NCBI RefSeq assembly: GCF_024346375.1
Contig: NZ_JAGQCV010000002.1
Location: forward strand, 62,001 to 126,000
Direction: 5' to 3'
DNA from: Synechococcus sp. ATX 2A4
GTDB lineage: Bacteria > Cyanobacteriota > Cyanobacteriia > PCC-6307 > Cyanobiaceae
DNA: 64,000 bases
Shown here: positions 34,221-43,657 of the stretch, piece after piece
How positions within the stretch are numbered: position 1 is the first letter of the stretch
Layout of the letters: every line of letters begins with the position of its first letter
The notes under the pieces: model-generated
What the model saw: the letters and a program-made list of their open reading frames with translations, nothing else
The model's database searches: none
What the model was told of the DNA's origin: nothing
Position numbers and translations under genes: made by a program

Positions 34221-36566
34221 TCAGAGCTCCATCGGATCAGGATCGATGCTGAGCGTCACCCGGCCGTCGAGGCCCTGCCGCAGCATCTGCTCCTCGGGCA
34301 GCGGCAACGGCGTGCCGGCCGGCCCATGCAACAGCAGCTGCCAGCGGTGCCGACCGGCCACCCGCGCCACCGGTGCCGGCGCCGGCCCGATCAGCTCCCA
34401 GCCTGCCGCCTGCACCGCCGGGCGCACCCGCTCCGCCAGGGCGGCGGCGGTGGTGGCTGTGGCGCTGGCGGAGCCGCCGGCAAAGCGCAGCAGGCAGGCG
34501 CGGCTGAAAGGCACCAACCGGGCCTGATGGCGGAGCTGCAGTTCCTCGTCGAGGAAACGCTCGTAATGGCCATCGATCAGGTGGCAGATCACTGGATGGT
34601 CGGGGCTGTAGGTCTGCACCAGCACCGATCCCGGCCGCTCGCCGCGACCGGCCCGGCCCGCGAGCTGCAGCAGCAACTGCAGGCACTGTTCTGCGGCGCG
34701 CAGATCGGGCCGGTGCAGCAGCCCATCGGCGGCCAGCACCGCCGCCAGGGTCACCTGGGGCAGGTCCATGCCCTTGGCCAGCATCTGGGTGCCCACCAGC
34801 ACGTCCGCCTCACCAGCGGCGAAGGCGGCCAGCAGACGCCGGTGTCCGTCACGGCCGCGGGTGGTGTCGCGGTCGAAGCGGAGCACCCGCAGCCCTTCCA
34901 GCTCCCCCTCCAGTTGCTCGATCACCCGCTGGGTCCCGGCTCCGAACGGTTTGAAGGCGGTGGAACCGCAGTGGCCGCAGCGCTCGGTGATCTCTTGGCG
35001 GTGGTCGCACCAGTGGCAGCGCAGCCAGGCGCGGCCCTCGCGCTGGCGGTGCACGGTGAGCGCCACATCGCAGTGGGGGCACTGCACCACCTCACCGCAG
35101 CTGCGGCAGCTGAGAAAGCTGCTGTAGCCACGCCGCGGCACCAGCACCACCGCCTGTTCCCCACGCTCCCGCACCTGCTCCAGCCGTTCCATCAGGGCCC
35201 GGCTGATCAGGCGCCGGTGGCCATCGGCCAGTTCCAGCCGCATGTCCACCACACTCACCCGTGGCGTCTGGGCGCCGCCGATGCGGTCGGGCAGCCGCAG
35301 CAGGGTGGTGGCTGGGCGCCTGGCGTCGCTTTTGCGGAGAGAGCTGAGCGGGTGGCAGGCCAGCCAGGTTTCCAGGGAGGGGGTGGCGCTGCCGAGCAAC
35401 AGGCGGCTGCCGCTGCGGCAGCGGATCCGCGCCACGTCACGGCAGTGGTAACAGGGCATGGGGGCGTCCTGTTTGTAGGAGGTGTCGTGTTCCTCGTCGA
35501 GCACGATCAGGCCGATCGGTTGCAACGGCAGGAACACAGCGGAACGGGTGCCCACCACCAGCAACGGCTCGCCGCGGCGGGCCGCCAGGCAGCGGCGCCA
35601 CACCAAGACCCGCCCGGCGTCGCTCACGCCGCTGTGGAATTCGAGAACGCCGGTGCCGAAGCGGGTGCGGCAGCGATCCAGCAGCTGGGGGATCAGGCCG
35701 ATTTCCGGGGTGAGCAGCAGCACGCTGCTGCCGGCCGCCAGCGTGGCGGCGGCGGCCTGGAGATACACCTCGGTCTTGCCCGAGCCGGTGACGCCCCAGA
35801 GCAGCAGCTCACTGCCGGGCGGTGAGGCCAGGATCGCCGCCAGAGCCTGCTGCTGGGCCGTGTTGAGCGCTCGCGGCTCGCTGTCGCTGCTGCTGGCGGC
35901 AACCGTGGCGCTGGCCGCTGCAGGCCCGCGGGGCGGGCCGGCGGCCTCCAGGCCCGGCAGGCGGGCCGTGACGGACACCCCGCCGCCACGGCGCAGGCCG
36001 TCCACCACAGAACGACTGAAGCCCCATCCGCCGCAGACATCGCGCAGCCAGGCCCCTCCCCCGTGCTGCTGCAGGGCCTCCAGCAATTGCTGCTGCCTTG
36101 GCGTGGCAACTACCACCCCCTCGACGGCGCTCACCCAGCTGAGCGGGCGCGGCCCGGCCGGCTGCGATGGGCGCGACTGGCCCAGCCAGCCGGGTGGCAG
36201 GGCGGATTTGAGCGTTTTGAACACCGTGGTGTGGCACTGGCGAGCCACCTCCTGCAACAACTCCTGCCAGTGGGGATCCACAGCGGCGCGCTGGTGCAGG
36301 GCGGTGATCGCCAACAGCCGTGCCACCGGCAGATCGGTGGGAAGCACCTGGAGCGCCTCCACCACCAGACCCACATGGGGCCGTCCGCGCAGCGGCACCC
36401 GCACCAGATCGCCGGCGGCCAGCTCAAGATGCTGGGGATTGGCATAGGTGAAAATGCGGCCTTCACGGCCGGCTTCCACCCAGACTTGCCAATAGATCAC
36501 AGCCGTGGAGGGCGGACCGGGTGCATCAGCCGCGACGACCTGTCGCGTTTGCCTTGCAAACCCCAT
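34221..36566 (-). CDS. priA: Primosomal protein N' (replication restart helicase)
   Basis: 781 residues. PriA reloads the replicative helicase at stalled forks. The N-terminal DNA-binding domain (WQVWVEAGREGRIFTY) is followed by a superfamily 2 helicase: Walker A GVTGSGKTEVYLQA, Walker B-type DEEHDTSYKQ, the zinc-binding region with paired Cys (CRSCGEVVQCPHC and CHWCDH...CGHCGS), and LVGTQMLAKGMDLPQVTLAAVL. The domain between about residues 135 and 235 is low in conservation and Ala/Gly-rich. The start may be later, at the GTG before IYWQVW. Confidence 0.95.
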   Translation of the reverse strand: MGFARQTRQVVAADAPGPPSTAVIYWQVWVEAGREGRIFTYANPQHLELAAGDLVRVPLRGRPHVGLVVEALQVLPTDLPVARLLAITALHQRAAVDPHWQELLQEVARQCHTTVFKTLKSALPPGWLGQSRPSQPAGPRPLSWVSAVEGVVVATPRQQQLLEALQQHGGGAWLRDVCGGWGFSRSVVDGLRRGGGVSVTARLPGLEAAGPPRGPAAASATVAASSSDSEPRALNTAQQQALAAILASPPGSELLLWGVTGSGKTEVYLQAAAATLAAGSSVLLLTPEIGLIPQLLDRCRTRFGTGVLEFHSGVSDAGRVLVWRRCLAARRGEPLLVVGTRSAVFLPLQPIGLIVLDEEHDTSYKQDAPMPCYHCRDVARIRCRSGSRLLLGSATPSLETWLACHPLSSLRKSDARRPATTLLRLPDRIGGAQTPRVSVVDMRLELADGHRRLISRALMERLEQVRERGEQAVVLVPRRGYSSFLSCRSCGEVVQCPHCDVALTVHRQREGRAWLRCHWCDHRQEITERCGHCGSTAFKPFGAGTQRVIEQLEGELEGLRVLRFDRDTTRGRDGHRRLLAAFAAGEADVLVGTQMLAKGMDLPQVTLAAVLAADGLLHRPDLRAAEQCLQLLLQLAGRAGRGERPGSVLVQTYSPDHPVICHLIDGHYERFLDEELQLRHQARLVPFSRACLLRFAGGSASATATTAAALAERVRPAVQAAGWELIGPAPAPVARVAGRHRWQLLLHGPAGTPLPLPEEQMLRQGLDGRVTLSIDPDPMEL

Positions 36567-36916
36567 GGGTGTTTCTTAAGGTGATCAGGTTGAGCAGTCC
36601 AACTGGCTGCTGTCGGAACCAGGCAGAGTTCCGTCCAGAGGGAAGATCCGAAGCCAGCCACACGGACTTTGCTCCGCAGGGCTGCTGGGTCTGCGACCAC
36701 CCCTGACAGCCCTGCTCTGGCCTCCGTGCCGCCGTTGTCGTTTCCGGTCTGGTTCCATCTCGTTAGGGCGCTCGATTTCCCATCGTGCCTGGCACTTCGG
36801 CAATTGCCGCTGGGCCTCGGCAGGGTGGTTGTCGTCGATGCCATTACGCCAACGGGTCGACCTCTCCTGAACGCTTCTCCCAGCCTTCGTTTTCCACCCG
36901 TTTCGCCCTTCCCCCT
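36567..36916. other. Gap between priA and rpoD (350 bp)
   Basis: No convincing gene, RNA or repeat. The priA and rpoD genes diverge from it, so it must carry their promoters; a long leader for rpoD is likely because the first 300 bp show no good Shine-Dalgarno or ATG in frame. The ATG at 36917 is preceded by a pyrimidine-rich stretch (CCCTTCCCCCT), not a ribosome binding site. Confidence 0.6.
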
Positions 36917-38308
36917 ATGAGCCCAGCTGCTGCGGCCAAGCCCAAGATTCCTGCTGCAACGATCCTGGCGGTGTCTTCACCCAATGGTGAGGAAACGCTG
37001 ATCCCGGCCAAACCGGCGAAGGCCGTCAAAAGCAGGTCCAAGCCCGCCGCGGCCGCCGCCCCTGCCGATGGTGAGCCGGCGGCTGCCGTAAAGGCAACGG
37101 CGGCTGTCAAAGCTGCGGCTGACGCCAAGCCCAAAGCCACCCGCACCCGCAAGCCAGCGGCGGCCAAAGCCGCCAAGGTGGTCCCGGCTCCCGCCAAAGA
37201 TGCTTTGGTCGTGGTGGACACCGAGGAGGCCGAGTCGCCCGATCTCGATGGCATCGCCGACGAGCTGCTTGCCCAGGCCGACGACAGCGCCAAGGCCAAG
37301 AAGGAGGCCAAGGCGGCCTCCGCCAAGGCCCTGGCCAGCATCAAGGTGGGCCCCAAGGGGGTGTACACCGAAGATTCGATCCGCGTTTACCTGCAGGAGA
37401 TCGGTCGCATCCGCCTGCTGCGCCCCGATGAAGAGATCGAGCTGGCCCGCAAGATCGCCGATCTCCTGCACCTTGAGGAGCTCGCAGCCCAGTTCGAACA
37501 GGACAACGCCCACTATCCCGATACCAAGGAATGGGCTGTCCTGGTGGACATGCCGCTGGTGAAATTCCGCCGCCGCCTGATGCTCGGACGGCGTGCCAAA
37601 GAAAAGATGGTGCAGTCGAACCTGCGGCTGGTGGTGTCGATCGCCAAGAAGTACATGAACCGTGGCCTTTCCTTCCAGGATCTGATCCAGGAAGGCAGTC
37701 TCGGCCTGATCCGCGCTGCTGAGAAGTTCGATCACGAAAAGGGGTACAAGTTCTCCACCTACGCCACTTGGTGGATTCGGCAGGCGATCACCCGTGCCAT
37801 CGCCGATCAGAGCCGCACGATCCGGCTGCCTGTTCACCTTTACGAAACGATTTCCCGCATCAAGAAAACCACCAAGGTTCTCAGCCAAGAATTCGGCCGC
37901 AAGCCCACGGAGGAAGAGATTGCAGAAAGCATGGAGATGACGATCGAGAAGCTTCGCTTCATCGCTAAATCCGCCCAGCTGCCCATCTCCCTGGAAACTC
38001 CCATCGGCAAGGAGGAAGATTCCCGTCTCGGCGATTTCATCGAGGCTGATATCGAGAATCCTGAGCAGGATGTGGCCAAGAACCTGCTGCGTGAGGACCT
38101 TGAAGGCGTGCTCGCCACCCTCAGTCCCCGGGAGCGTGATGTGTTGCGCCTGCGCTACGGCCTCGACGACGGCAGGATGAAAACCCTCGAGGAGATCGGA
38201 CAGATCTTTGATGTGACCCGTGAGCGCATCCGCCAGATTGAAGCCAAGGCGCTGCGCAAACTGCGGCACCCCAATCGCAACGGAGTGCTCAAGGAGTACA
38301 TCAAGTAG
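36917..38308 (+). CDS. rpoD: Principal RNA polymerase sigma factor (sigma-70 group 1)
   Basis: 463 residues. It directs transcription of housekeeping genes. The N-terminal 130 residues are Lys/Ala-rich and lack the E. coli region 1.1. Region 1.2 is present ([23 protein letters not shown]), region 2 shows [21 protein letters not shown] and [18 protein letters not shown] (-10 recognition), region 3 [14 protein letters not shown] and region 4 [15 protein letters not shown] with [18 protein letters not shown] (-35 helix-turn-helix). I use the ATG at 36917. This is the SigA type of cyanobacteria. Confidence 0.95.
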   Translation: MSPAAAAKPKIPAATILAVSSPNGEETLIPAKPAKAVKSRSKPAAAAAPADGEPAAAVKATAAVKAAADAKPKATRTRKPAAAKAAKVVPAPAKDALVVVDTEEAESPDLDGIADELLAQADDSAKAKKEAKAASAKALASIKVGPKGVYTEDSIRVYLQEIGRIRLLRPDEEIELARKIADLLHLEELAAQFEQDNAHYPDTKEWAVLVDMPLVKFRRRLMLGRRAKEKMVQSNLRLVVSIAKKYMNRGLSFQDLIQEGSLGLIRAAEKFDHEKGYKFSTYATWWIRQAITRAIADQSRTIRLPVHLYETISRIKKTTKVLSQEFGRKPTEEEIAESMEMTIEKLRFIAKSAQLPISLETPIGKEEDSRLGDFIEADIENPEQDVAKNLLREDLEGVLATLSPRERDVLRLRYGLDDGRMKTLEEIGQIFDVTRERIRQIEAKALRKLRHPNRNGVLKEYIK

Positions 38309-38335
38309 TCTCCGAACGTCAGCATCCCTTCCGTT

Positions 38336-39463
38336 TTGCCCGCATCGGTCGTCGCGTCTGCCGGATCTTCTCCGGCAGCGAGGGTCACCATCGTGCTGCC
38401 CACCTTCAACGAGCGGCAGAACATCCAGCCCATCCTCCAGCAGCTGCTCGCCCTGCGTGATCGCTTTCAGCTGGAGTTGATCGTCGTCGACGACGACTCC
38501 GCTGATGGAACTGCCGATTTCGTCAAGCAAATGGCACACGGTGAGCCTTGCCTGCGCCTCATTCGCCGTGTGGGGCGCTCAGGCCTCTCCAGTGCCATCA
38601 AGGAGGGCCTGCTCGACAGCACCGGCGATCTCGCCGTCGTGATGGATTGCGATGGCCAGCATGAGCCTGCGGCGGTGGCGGCGGCGCTGGATCTGTTGAT
38701 CGCCCGCAACGCTGATCTTGTGATTGGCAGCCGCTTTCACCCCGATGCCTCCATCAAGGGCTTGAGCGACAAGCGGGAAGGGGGATCGGTGCTGGCGAAT
38801 CGCCTGGCACGCTTCACCCTGCCGCGCTACCGCCAGCTCAGTGACTTCATGAGTGGCTTCTTTGCCTTGCGGCTTGACCGCTGTCTGCCGATGATCCGGC
38901 AGGTGGATTCGCAGGGGTTCAAGTTTCTCTATGAACTTCTATCGATCAGCCGCGGGAATCTGATGATCGAAGAAATCCCGCTCACCTTCCAGCCCCGCAC
39001 GTATGGAAGTTCCAAGCTGGACATCTCCGTGCTGTGGGATTTCGGCGTTTCGATCATCCATACGCTCTTGTTACGCATGGTTCCACGACGCGCCGTGAGT
39101 TTTGCTCTGGTTGGCTTGTCAGGGATCGGCGTGCAGTTGCTGATATCCAATCTGTTGATCCTGCTGGGCTTTTCCTTCGTGGCCTCGTTGCCGCCGGCTG
39201 TGATCGCCTCGGCCTGCAGCAACTATTTGGTCAACAACACCCTCACCTTCCGCCATCTTCGCCTCAAGGGCTTACAGCTGCTGGCCGGGCTTGTCAAGTT
39301 TCTGGTGGTGGCCTCGCTACCGATGCTCGCGAACATCGGCCTGGCCAGTGTCTTTTATGCACGCGTAGCCAATGACACCCTCTTTGCCCAGATCGCCGGC
39401 ATTGCCGTGGTGTTTGTGTGGAACTATGCCGCCTCGTCCCGTTTCGTCTGGAACACCCCCTGA
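38336..39463 (+). CDS. Polyprenyl-phosphate glycosyltransferase fused to GtrA domain
   Basis: 375 residues. The N-terminal GT2 domain (Dpm1-type) has VTIVLPTFNERQNI, VVDDDSADGTADF, MDCDGQHEP and FMSGFFALRL; it should transfer a sugar to polyprenyl phosphate. The C-terminal GtrA-like part has four membrane segments (about residues 245-370, starting VSFALVGLSGIGVQLL), thought to flip the lipid-linked sugar. TTG start at 38336, 27 bp after rpoD. It is followed by a GT39 transferase, a typical user of such lipid-linked sugars, so the genes form a glycan-modification set. Confidence 0.9.
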   Translation: MPASVVASAGSSPAARVTIVLPTFNERQNIQPILQQLLALRDRFQLELIVVDDDSADGTADFVKQMAHGEPCLRLIRRVGRSGLSSAIKEGLLDSTGDLAVVMDCDGQHEPAAVAAALDLLIARNADLVIGSRFHPDASIKGLSDKREGGSVLANRLARFTLPRYRQLSDFMSGFFALRLDRCLPMIRQVDSQGFKFLYELLSISRGNLMIEEIPLTFQPRTYGSSKLDISVLWDFGVSIIHTLLLRMVPRRAVSFALVGLSGIGVQLLISNLLILLGFSFVASLPPAVIASACSNYLVNNTLTFRHLRLKGLQLLAGLVKFLVVASLPMLANIGLASVFYARVANDTLFAQIAGIAVVFVWNYAASSRFVWNTP

Positions 39464-39484
39464 GCGCAACTGTTCTGCTTGGAT

Positions 39485-39529
39485 CTGATTGCCTTGGGTT
39501 TAATTATCATGGGTTTGATTGCCATGGCT
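39485..39529. repeat. 15-bp degenerate tandem repeat (3 units)
   Basis: Units at 39485, 39500 and 39515, each close to TTGATTGCCATGGGT. They lie in the 206-bp space between the GT2-GtrA and GT39 genes. A 66-codon frame through them reads LIALG-LIIMG-LIAMA, a likely chance product of the repeat. Confidence 0.7.
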
Positions 39530-39669
39530 CAGACTTCCCTTGGACCGGACCCTTCTCGGCTCCGACCTGATGTGTTGAAATCCGATCTGCCCCAGTGCCG
39601 CCCCAGCTCTGCCCCATTGCCGGCCTGCCTGTGGCTGCTCCCTTCCGCCCCAGCCCGCCTCCTGATGGC

Positions 39670-41478
39670 ATGCTCTTGATCTCCTCGCTGCAGGCGCGAC
39701 CGGCCCGCCTGGCCTTGGTGTCTGCCGCCGGTCTGCTGCTGCTCTGCTGGCTGGCTTTCTTCAACCAGCTGGGCACCCTCAGCTTGATGGACAAGACCGA
39801 AGCCCTCTTCGTGGAAGTGGGCCGGGAGATGTTGCTACGCAACGACTGGATCACCCCCCACTGGAACGGCGAGCCGTTTTTTGACTACCCGGTCTGGGGG
39901 TACTGGATGGTGGCCCTGAGCTTCCGCCTCTTCGGCATCAGTGCCTGGGCCGCCCGGCTGCCGGTGGCGCTGATGGCGAGCCTGGTGGTAGTGGCGGGGT
40001 TTGTGCTGCTGTGGCTGCTCGCTGAAGGCGAAGCCACACCGGCCCGCTGGCGGCGCAGCTGGCTGGCTGCGGTGTTGCTGGCGCTGAATCCCGCCTGGGT
40101 GGGCTGGGGGCGCAGCTCCGTCACCGACATGTTCCTATCGAGCGCCATCACGCTGTCGCTGTTCGGCTTTTTCCTGGCTTACAGCCAGGCGGACAGGCCT
40201 GTGCTGCGCCGCGTCGGTTACGTGGCGATGCCTGTGTTCAGCGCCATTGCGGTGCTGGCCAAAGGCCCGCTGGGCCTGGTGCTGCCGGGGGCCGTGATCG
40301 TGGCCTTCCTGCTCTGCCAGGGCCAGCTGTTCGCCGTGCTGCGGCAGATGCCGATGCTGCAGATGGCTGGGCTCTTCCTGGCGGTGGGGAGCCCCTGGTA
40401 TCTGCTGGCGGCAAAGGTGAATGGCGCCGACTTCCTCAGCGGCTTCTTCGGATTCAGCAACCTGCAGCGCTACACCTCGGTGCTGTATGGCCATTCCGGC
40501 CCCTGGTATTTCTATCTGCCCTGGTGCGTGATCCTGCTGCTGCCGTGGTCGCTGTTCCTGCCGTTGGCCATCGTGCGGCTGCGCTACTGGCAGCTGGGCC
40601 ACTGGCGCCAGCAGCCCCGCACTGCCCAGCTGGCCCCGTTCTGCCTGATCTGGTTCCTGGTGGTGCTGGTGTTCTTCTCCGCCGCCAGCACCAAACTCGC
40701 CGGCTACATTCTCCCGCTGATTCCCGCCGGCGCCTTGCTGGTGGCGCTCTTCTGGCAGCCACTGCCGTCTGTGGGCGTGCCGGTTGCGGACGTGCCAGTG
40801 GCCGCCGTGCCAGTGGCGGCCGTGCCGGTCGCCGACCCCTGGCAGCGGCTGTTTGGCTGGCTGAACGCGTTGCTGCTGGCAGTGATGGCAGCTGCCGCGG
40901 TGGTGGCCCCGCGTTGGGCCGCTTCCGATCCCGCCTATCCCGGTTTTGCCAAGGCTCTCACCAGCTCAGGCTTGCCGCAGTTGCTGGGCGGTCTGCTGGG
41001 GCTTGCCGCGCTGGCGATGATCGTGCAGCTGCTGCGGCGCGGCCCGCTGCAGCACCTGTGGCTGCCGGATGTGGCAGCGTTTGCCGGTGTGTTGCTGCTG
41101 GTGGTTCCCGGCCTTGCCCCGTTGATGGAACGGGAACGGCAGCAGCCGGTGCGGGAACTCGCTGTTCTGGCCGGTCAGCTGGCCCGCCCCCGGGAACCGC
41201 TGCTTGTGGTGGGCTACAGGCGCTACAGCGTGGTGTTCTACAGCGGCCGGCCAGTGCAGTTCTTTGACAGCGTCAAGGGAGCACGGCGCGGCTTGCAGGA
41301 CAGCCAGCCGGCCAGCGTGCTGGTGTTCGGCGAACAACGCAAGCTCGCCAACCTCGCCGCAGATGGTGGGCAGGTGAAGACCCTGGCCAGCCGCGGCAAT
41401 CACCGGCTGCTCCGGTACGTGCCAGGGCCGGCAACGGCAGACCGCTCCGGGCGCCGCTCCGGCGCCAGCGGTTCTTGA
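39670..41478 (+). CDS. GT39 (ArnT/PMT-like) membrane glycosyltransferase
   Basis: 602 residues from the ATG at 39670; a GTG at 39595 would add 25 residues. It has about 11 membrane segments. The first outer loop carries LMDKTEALFVEVGREML with the acidic residue pair typical of ArnT/PMT catalytic loops (D and E), followed by NDWITPHWNGEPFFDYPVWGYWM. Such enzymes move a sugar from a polyprenyl phosphate donor onto lipid A, protein or another lipid. In the loop between two membrane blocks, VPVAA/VPVAD pentapeptides repeat four times. It overlaps the PAP2 gene by 4 bp (TTGA). Confidence 0.9.
   Translation: MLLISSLQARPARLALVSAAGLLLLCWLAFFNQLGTLSLMDKTEALFVEVGREMLLRNDWITPHWNGEPFFDYPVWGYWMVALSFRLFGISAWAARLPVALMASLVVVAGFVLLWLLAEGEATPARWRRSWLAAVLLALNPAWVGWGRSSVTDMFLSSAITLSLFGFFLAYSQADRPVLRRVGYVAMPVFSAIAVLAKGPLGLVLPGAVIVAFLLCQGQLFAVLRQMPMLQMAGLFLAVGSPWYLLAAKVNGADFLSGFFGFSNLQRYTSVLYGHSGPWYFYLPWCVILLLPWSLFLPLAIVRLRYWQLGHWRQQPRTAQLAPFCLIWFLVVLVFFSAASTKLAGYILPLIPAGALLVALFWQPLPSVGVPVADVPVAAVPVAAVPVADPWQRLFGWLNALLLAVMAAAAVVAPRWAASDPAYPGFAKALTSSGLPQLLGGLLGLAALAMIVQLLRRGPLQHLWLPDVAAFAGVLLLVVPGLAPLMERERQQPVRELAVLAGQLARPREPLLVVGYRRYSVVFYSGRPVQFFDSVKGARRGLQDSQPASVLVFGEQRKLANLAADGGQVKTLASRGNHRLLRYVPGPATADRSGRRSGASGS
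40777..40836 (+). repeat. 15-bp in-frame tandem repeat in the GT39 gene
   Basis: Four 15-bp units (start 40777, 40792, 40807, 40822) encode VPVAD, VPVAA, VPVAA and VPVAD. Each unit has different third bases, so the copies are old or under codon drift. It lengthens a hydrophobic loop. Confidence 0.85.
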
Positions 41479-42143
41479 AGCGCTTCAGCCGCTGGTGCCG
41501 GCTGTTCGGCGTTCCCAGGCTGCTCCTCTGCCTGATCGCCGTGGCGCTGGTGGCCTGGATGGAGGCCACGGTGGTTCACGAGAAGCGCCCCGAGCTTGAT
41601 ATCGCCATTCTCGACTGGCTGGCTCAGGTGATCCCTGCCCAGCTCGGTTCACTGTTGGTGCTGATCTACAAGCTCAGCGGCACCCGCTTCACCGCCGTGC
41701 TGGTAGCGGCGGCCCTGTGGTTTCTCTACACCAAGCGCGCCTGGAACGACCTGCGCTGGCTGGCCGTCGGCACGGCAGGAATTCTGCTGATTATCGATCG
41801 CTGGCTCAAGCCCTACTTCGACCGTTCCCGGCCGCCCGAGCGCCTGGTGGAGGTGATCGGCCGCAGCTTTCCCAGCGGTCATGCCGCCGGCGCCGTGGTG
41901 TTTTATTTCCTGATGTGCATGATCCTCACCTCTCTCTATCCCCGCTTGCGACGGCCCCTGTATCTGGGCGCATCGCTGTGGGTCGCCCTGGTGTGGCTGA
42001 GCACCCTCTACTGCCGGGTGCACTGGCCCACGGACATGGTGGCCGGCGCCTGTGTTGGCTTCATCTGGTTCAGCATCTGCGCCGTGAGCCTCAAGTGCTG
42101 CGCTCCCCGGCAGAGTGCCCTTTCCCTGGAGCGAACGCCTTGA
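41475..42143 (+). CDS. PAP2-family membrane phosphatase
   Basis: 222 residues. The three PAP2 motifs are complete: KPYFDRSRPPERL (KxxxxxxRP), SFPSGHAAGAV (PSGH) and CRVHWPTDMVAG (RxxxxxHxxxD with R and H). Six membrane segments are likely. It could be an undecaprenyl-diphosphate or lipid phosphatase recycling the carrier for the two glycosyltransferases upstream. TTG start overlapping the previous stop (TTGA); its own stop overlaps the next TTG start. Confidence 0.9.
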   Translation: MKRFSRWCRLFGVPRLLLCLIAVALVAWMEATVVHEKRPELDIAILDWLAQVIPAQLGSLLVLIYKLSGTRFTAVLVAAALWFLYTKRAWNDLRWLAVGTAGILLIIDRWLKPYFDRSRPPERLVEVIGRSFPSGHAAGAVVFYFLMCMILTSLYPRLRRPLYLGASLWVALVWLSTLYCRVHWPTDMVAGACVGFIWFSICAVSLKCCAPRQSALSLERTP

Positions 42144-42583
42144 CCTCTCCTGCCTCGCTCAGCTCGCTCGCCGAACTCTGTGGCCTGCGCACGGCGCCGG
42201 AGCTGCCCGCTGCGGCTCGCCAGGCGCTGCGCAGCGAATTGAACCAACGGCTGGCGGCCTGTGAGTGGTTCACGGTCGGGGTGATGGCGCCCTCTGCCTC
42301 CCTCGCCGTGGCGTCCCTGCGTGCCTGCGAGAACGCCCTGGGCTGGCAGCCCCTGCAGGCGCCTGGCTCTGAGACGCCTGGCCATGCCGCCTCGGATGCC
42401 AACGCAGCGGATCTCGCCGCTGAGGGCGGCCCGGTGTTTCTCAAGGGCAACCAACGCACCGGTCTGTTTCTGGTCCGCTTGGAAGCTGGTCTGGGCAGTG
42501 GCCTGCTGATCACCGGCCACAACAGCGTGGCGCCAGAGGCGGAAGACACCTGGGGCCCGTTCCCGCTCGATTTCTTCGCCTGA
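42140..42583 (+). CDS. DUF1824 family protein
   Basis: 147 residues. TTG start overlaps the PAP2 stop. The sequence has ELCGLRTAPELPAAARQALR, ACEWFTVGVMAPS, then [20 protein letters not shown] and GLLITGHNSVAPEAEDTWGPFPLDFF, the hallmark end of DUF1824. The family is found in cyanobacteria and has no known function. It is probably co-transcribed with the glycosyltransferase set but need not share its function. Confidence 0.85.
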   Translation: MTSPASLSSLAELCGLRTAPELPAAARQALRSELNQRLAACEWFTVGVMAPSASLAVASLRACENALGWQPLQAPGSETPGHAASDANAADLAAEGGPVFLKGNQRTGLFLVRLEAGLGSGLLITGHNSVAPEAEDTWGPFPLDFFA

Positions 42584-42597
42584 TCCAGACCCCGTGT

Positions 42598-42615
42598 CGC
42601 CTGGTTGATCAGGCG
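42598..42615 (+). terminator. Possible terminator hairpin after DUF1824
   Basis: A 6-bp stem CGCCTG/CAGGCG with a GTTGAT loop, followed by TCCTGTT. It sits 14 bp after the DUF1824 stop, in the 120-bp gap before hemC. The stem is short and the T-run poor. Confidence 0.35.
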
Positions 42616-42703
42616 TCCTGTTATGTCACCTGGGCGGCGGCCGGCCTGTCCTTAGGCTGGGCGGCTGTGAAACGGCCGAGACGCCGACGTGAGGACTGAC
42701 GTG

Positions 42704-43657
42704 ATGGCCGGCTCCACCCTGCGCATTGCCTCCCGCCGCAGCCAGCTGGCGATGGTGCAGACCCACTGGGTGCGCGATGCCCTCTCCGCTGCCCATCCCT
42801 CGCTGGAGATCAGCATCGAGGCCATGGCCACCCAGGGTGACAAGATCCTTGATGTGGCGCTGGCCAAAATTGGCGACAAGGGCCTGTTCACCAAGGAACT
42901 GGAAGCCCAGATGCTGGTGGATCAGGCCGACATCGCCGTCCACAGCCTCAAGGATCTGCCCACCAACCTCCCCGAGGGGCTGATGCTTGGCTGCGTCACC
43001 GAGCGGGAGGACCCCGCCGATGCCCTGGTGGTGCACAGCCGCCATGCCGACAAGAGCCTGGCCACCCTGCCGGAAGGGAGCGTGGTGGGCACCAGCTCGC
43101 TGCGCCGGCTCGCCCAGCTGCGCCACCACTACCCCCATCTCACCTTCAAGGACGTGCGCGGCAATGTGATCACCCGGCTGGAAAAGCTGGATGCCGGCAA
43201 CTACGACTGCCTGATCCTGGCGGCCGCCGGTCTGGGCAGGCTGGGGCTGGCTGGCCGCATCCATGAACTGATCGACCCCTCGATCTCCCTGCACGCCGTG
43301 GGTCAGGGGGCCCTGGGCATCGAATGCCGCGAGGGCGACAGCGCCGTGCTGGATACGATCAAGGTGCTGGAGCACCTCCCCACGGCCCGCCGCTGCCTGG
43401 CGGAGCGGGCCTTCCTGCGCCAGCTCGAAGGCGGTTGCCAGGTGCCGATCGGCGTGAACAGCCGCTTCGACGGCGACGACCTGGTGCTCACGGGCATGGT
43501 GGCCAGCCTTGACGGCCTGCGCCTGCTCCGCAACGAGGCCCGCGGCGACCAAGCCGACCCGGAGGCCATTGGCATCTCCCTGGCCCACACCCTGCGCAGT
43601 GAAGGGGCGGGCGAGATCCTGGAGGAGATTTTTGCAGCTGTCAGGCCCGAGGCTTGA
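42704..43657 (+). CDS. hemC: Porphobilinogen deaminase (hydroxymethylbilane synthase)
   Basis: 317 residues. It joins four porphobilinogens into hydroxymethylbilane. The ATG at 42704 has GAGGA at good spacing; a GTG at 42689 is also open. Segments: [75 protein letters not shown] and the dipyrromethane-cofactor Cys in [11 protein letters not shown]. Normal length. The ClC gene starts inside its 3' end. Confidence 0.97.
   Translation: MAGSTLRIASRRSQLAMVQTHWVRDALSAAHPSLEISIEAMATQGDKILDVALAKIGDKGLFTKELEAQMLVDQADIAVHSLKDLPTNLPEGLMLGCVTEREDPADALVVHSRHADKSLATLPEGSVVGTSSLRRLAQLRHHYPHLTFKDVRGNVITRLEKLDAGNYDCLILAAAGLGRLGLAGRIHELIDPSISLHAVGQGALGIECREGDSAVLDTIKVLEHLPTARRCLAERAFLRQLEGGCQVPIGVNSRFDGDDLVLTGMVASLDGLRLLRNEARGDQADPEAIGISLAHTLRSEGAGEILEEIFAAVRPEA

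Noticed and set aside
36977-38539. 520-codon minus-strand frame opposite rpoD
   Set aside because: Antisense shadow of the sigma factor.
39479-39679. 66-codon frame with LIALG/LIIMG repeats
   Set aside because: Produced by a 15-bp repeat; no membrane-protein end, and it overlaps the possible GT39 start.
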